The notes beneath the pieces were generated by a model, which was not told the origin of the DNA, did no database searches, and saw only the letters and a program-made list of their open reading frames with translations. A DNA stretch of 25,624 nt, taken from a virus. The translations under genes were made by a program, and so were the position numbers. Shown here one piece after another: positions 23,655-25,624 of the stretch; positions within the stretch are counted from its first letter, which is position 1, and the number at the start of each line of letters is the position of its first letter. Where the stretch lies: positions 1 to 25,624 of IMG/VR virus record IMGVR_UViG_3300030106_001688; one strand, given 5' to 3'.

Positions 23655-25531
23655 TAGCGTCTACCATCAGGACGCATATCTAAGCGTGGAGAACCTAACT
23701 GCCAAGCTACCCCCTCTGCTGTAGACTCCATCTTAAAAGCAATTTGTCTACCTCGCACTCGTAAGTACACCTGTCCTGTAAACTGTTCTATCGGCACTGT
23801 AGCTGACCGTGTTACCGTAGCTGAAGAGTTACCCCCCTCAGATAACGGGCTGTTGTACCCTGATCCTGAGTTAGCCATAGGCGAAATAGTCATGGTAGCT
23901 GCTGGACTGGCTGCACTGGAACCATCAAAAGTCACATCAGGCAGCATACGGTTGATTAGCACAAAGCTATGCCCATCATCTAAATCAAACTCAGACGAGG
24001 TAATAGAGGCAGTAATAGCGGCTGTTACACCTGTTTGTTTGTCATCGTTGCCTTTCTCGTGGTCTACCAAGTTGTTGCTGTACGTAGCGGCTATGGGCCT
24101 ATCTCGCAATCCTGAGTCTAGCCAAGCAGTTCGGGCTAGTGTGCCGTAATACCAAATATCTTCTTGGTAGTTATAAACTACGTAACGGTCATTAGTAGTT
24201 TCTCCAGCAGACGGGTAGAACCACCAGACTTCGTTGAACCCTTCATTAGTCCCTGCAACAATTTGCCCAAACTGAGCATCGTTAATGTCATTAAATACAT
24301 AGCGTTTGACGTTACAAGGCAGTGTCATTACTGTACCGTCATATCTGTAGAACTTGTCCTTACCCATCCAGTAAGCTGCGCTACCCGTAAAAGCTACAGC
24401 GTTTTGGCTGGCAATAGAGATGTTATTACCCATTAACTGGGCATTCCACACAATATCCCCACCTAAATACTGCATGGAATAAACAGCCGAATCCGTCCAC
24501 ACCAATACTTCTTGACGGGCCTGAACCACCGCTATGATTTCTGTACCGTGGGAGACTCGCAAACTACCTGCTGTAAGGTTGCCTGTAAGTGGGTTCCAGT
24601 TAAAAACATTTTCTTGGTCTGACCAGCGTATGAGCATGGGGTCTTGCACGACTTCGTTTATTTCATTAGTCCCAAAACAAAAAGCAAACCTAAATATATC
24701 CGACACACTTGCTATATTAGCTATAATAGGCACACCATCTGAAGCAGGGTAATTAGTAGTATTAATTACCTTACCTCGTGTAGAAACACCTGTACTTGCT
24801 GCCCAGTAACACAAAGGCCCACCCCGATAAGCAAAAAACAAATCTTCACCAAAGTTAGATTGGCTCCAAAGCCTGATAGGAGAAGTAGTTATACCACCAT
24901 TACCCCAAGTGCCTTGCCCCCATGTCCCTGCACCCCAACCAGTAAACGGTACACCTGTAGCTGACCCTGTGTTTAGTTGGTATGCACCTACTGTAGAAGC
25001 CCCACCGTTGCCTGTATCTCCTGCACTAGCACTGACCGCAGCAGTTATAGTGTAAGAGTCATCATTAACTACACTGACTATTTCGTATTCAATGTTAAGA
25101 ACAGCCGCTGTTATGTTACCCCCCAAACTCACCGCACCTGAGTAAGTAACAAAATCACCTACAACAGCTCCATGAGCTGTATCTGAAACAGTAAGCGTAG
25201 GGGAGCCATTAAGGGCAGCAAAGGTTACATCTCCTGCTGCTGTAGTTTCTCTAATAGGTGTAACGTCATTGTATGCCCCACCACGTTCTATGTAGTATTT
25301 AAGATGGGTTCCCACACTTATAAGGTTTTGTTTGCCTAACGTTACCCAGTTCCATAGCGAACGACATACTCCCAGAAACGTGTTTGCTGAAATACGTTCC
25401 CACCCCCCAATCTTCTCAGGCATACCCTGACGAAACCGGACTTTATCAGACTCATACCACCCACCCTCTGTAGTGTAACGAGTGTTTTCGCGGTTAACTC
25501 CCGGTTTTAATTGAAGTTTTTTAAGTGGCAT
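23654..25531 (-). CDS. Probable tail hub protein, P22 gp10-like (packaged DNA stabilisation)
   Basis: The 625-residue protein starts LKPGVNRENTRYTTEGGWYESD. Toward the C-terminus it has propeller-type segments, including QEVLVWTDSAVYSMQYLGGD, AYWMGKDKFYRYDG and NEVWWFYPSAG followed by DRYVVYNYQEDIWYYG. These are typical of a widespread podovirus family that I associate with the P22 gp10-type tail stabilisation proteins, which plug the portal and connect the needle or fibres. The match is from remembered sequence style, not alignment. A Gly/Ala/Trp-rich insert (about residues 95-215) contains GWGAGTWGQGTWGNGG. GGAG precedes the ATG by five bases. Other short-tail adaptor roles remain possible. 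Confidence 0.7.
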   Translation of the reverse strand: MPLKKLQLKPGVNRENTRYTTEGGWYESDKVRFRQGMPEKIGGWERISANTFLGVCRSLWNWVTLGKQNLISVGTHLKYYIERGGAYNDVTPIRETTAAGDVTFAALNGSPTLTVSDTAHGAVVGDFVTYSGAVSLGGNITAAVLNIEYEIVSVVNDDSYTITAAVSASAGDTGNGGASTVGAYQLNTGSATGVPFTGWGAGTWGQGTWGNGGITTSPIRLWSQSNFGEDLFFAYRGGPLCYWAASTGVSTRGKVINTTNYPASDGVPIIANIASVSDIFRFAFCFGTNEINEVVQDPMLIRWSDQENVFNWNPLTGNLTAGSLRVSHGTEIIAVVQARQEVLVWTDSAVYSMQYLGGDIVWNAQLMGNNISIASQNAVAFTGSAAYWMGKDKFYRYDGTVMTLPCNVKRYVFNDINDAQFGQIVAGTNEGFNEVWWFYPSAGETTNDRYVVYNYQEDIWYYGTLARTAWLDSGLRDRPIAATYSNNLVDHEKGNDDKQTGVTAAITASITSSEFDLDDGHSFVLINRMLPDVTFDGSSAASPAATMTISPMANSGSGYNSPLSEGGNSSATVTRSATVPIEQFTGQVYLRVRGRQIAFKMESTAEGVAWQLGSPRLDMRPDGRR

Positions 25532-25533
25532 AA

Positions 25534-25624
25534 CTACTCCACGTATTCCCCTGTTTTAATTAAGTCAGTAAGCTCTAATGCTCTACCACCCACTTGTTTA
25601 GCCCAACGTGAGTCTAGGAACTCA
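25534..25624 (-). CDS. C-terminal fragment of an upstream virion-block gene (cut by window edge)
   Basis: On the minus strand, an open frame enters from the window edge and ends with TAG at 25534-25536. Its last residues are EFLDSRWAKQVGGRALELTD followed by LIKTGEYVE. Its stop is three bases before the ATG of the gp10-like gene, which carries GGAG overlapping this stop, a typical coupled junction. The fragment looks like a real helical C-terminus but is too short to identify. It is likely another head or tail gene. Confidence 0.6.
   Translation of the reverse strand, partial: EFLDSRWAKQVGGRALELTDLIKTGEYVE

Overview
This window reads as part of the genome of a tailed double-stranded DNA bacteriophage, probably with a short (podovirus-like) tail. 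The evidence is dense small genes with stop/start overlaps, a compact viral replication block, and a block of virion proteins. Those include a probable P22 gp10-like tail protein and a 2117-residue ejection-type protein. No rRNA, tRNA, transposase, integrase, CRISPR array or cellular housekeeping gene was seen. A marine host is my impression from the style of several proteins and the AT-rich composition; it is not proven by the sequence.

Layout: positions 1 to 11239 are transcribed rightward and hold early/replication functions. First come small unknown proteins and a zinc ribbon (1-768), then a staphylococcal-nuclease-like enzyme (779-1201) and a secreted proline-rich, four-cysteine protein (1198-1500). 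Next are a family A DNA polymerase with proofreading domain (1509-3371), a RecB/Cas4-type PD-(D/E)XK nuclease (3338-4015), a small basic HNH-like protein (4018-4287) and an SNF2-type helicase (4290-5837). After a possible internal promoter come a coiled-coil protein, an excisionase-like HTH protein and a four-cysteine unknown protein. The block ends with a gp2.5/DUF2815-like single-strand-binding protein (7405-8094), a 963-residue primase-helicase (8149-11040) and a 72-residue unknown protein.

Positions 11232 to 25624 are transcribed leftward and hold virion proteins. In transcription order (right to left) they are the C-terminus of an upstream gene, a probable tail hub protein, a beta-rich structural protein, a repeat-rich Gly/Pro/Cys protein, a small glycine-rich protein, two probable internal virion proteins, and the 2117-residue protein carrying an HEAAH metallopeptidase motif. 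The two blocks meet tail to tail and overlap by 8 bp at 11232-11239.

How it fits together: primase-helicase, polymerase, SSB, SNF2 translocase and nucleases look like a nearly complete phage replication and recombination set. Head, portal, terminase, lysis and any RNA polymerase genes must lie outside the window. The polymerase has leucine at the position equivalent to E. coli Pol I Phe762 and HDS in place of HDE in motif C. The most noteworthy items are the metallopeptidase inside the giant virion protein, the divergent polymerase active site, the secreted four-cysteine protein inside the replication operon, a UUCG-capped hairpin between SSB and primase-helicase whose U-tract is better on the opposite strand, and tandem repeats in a virion protein.
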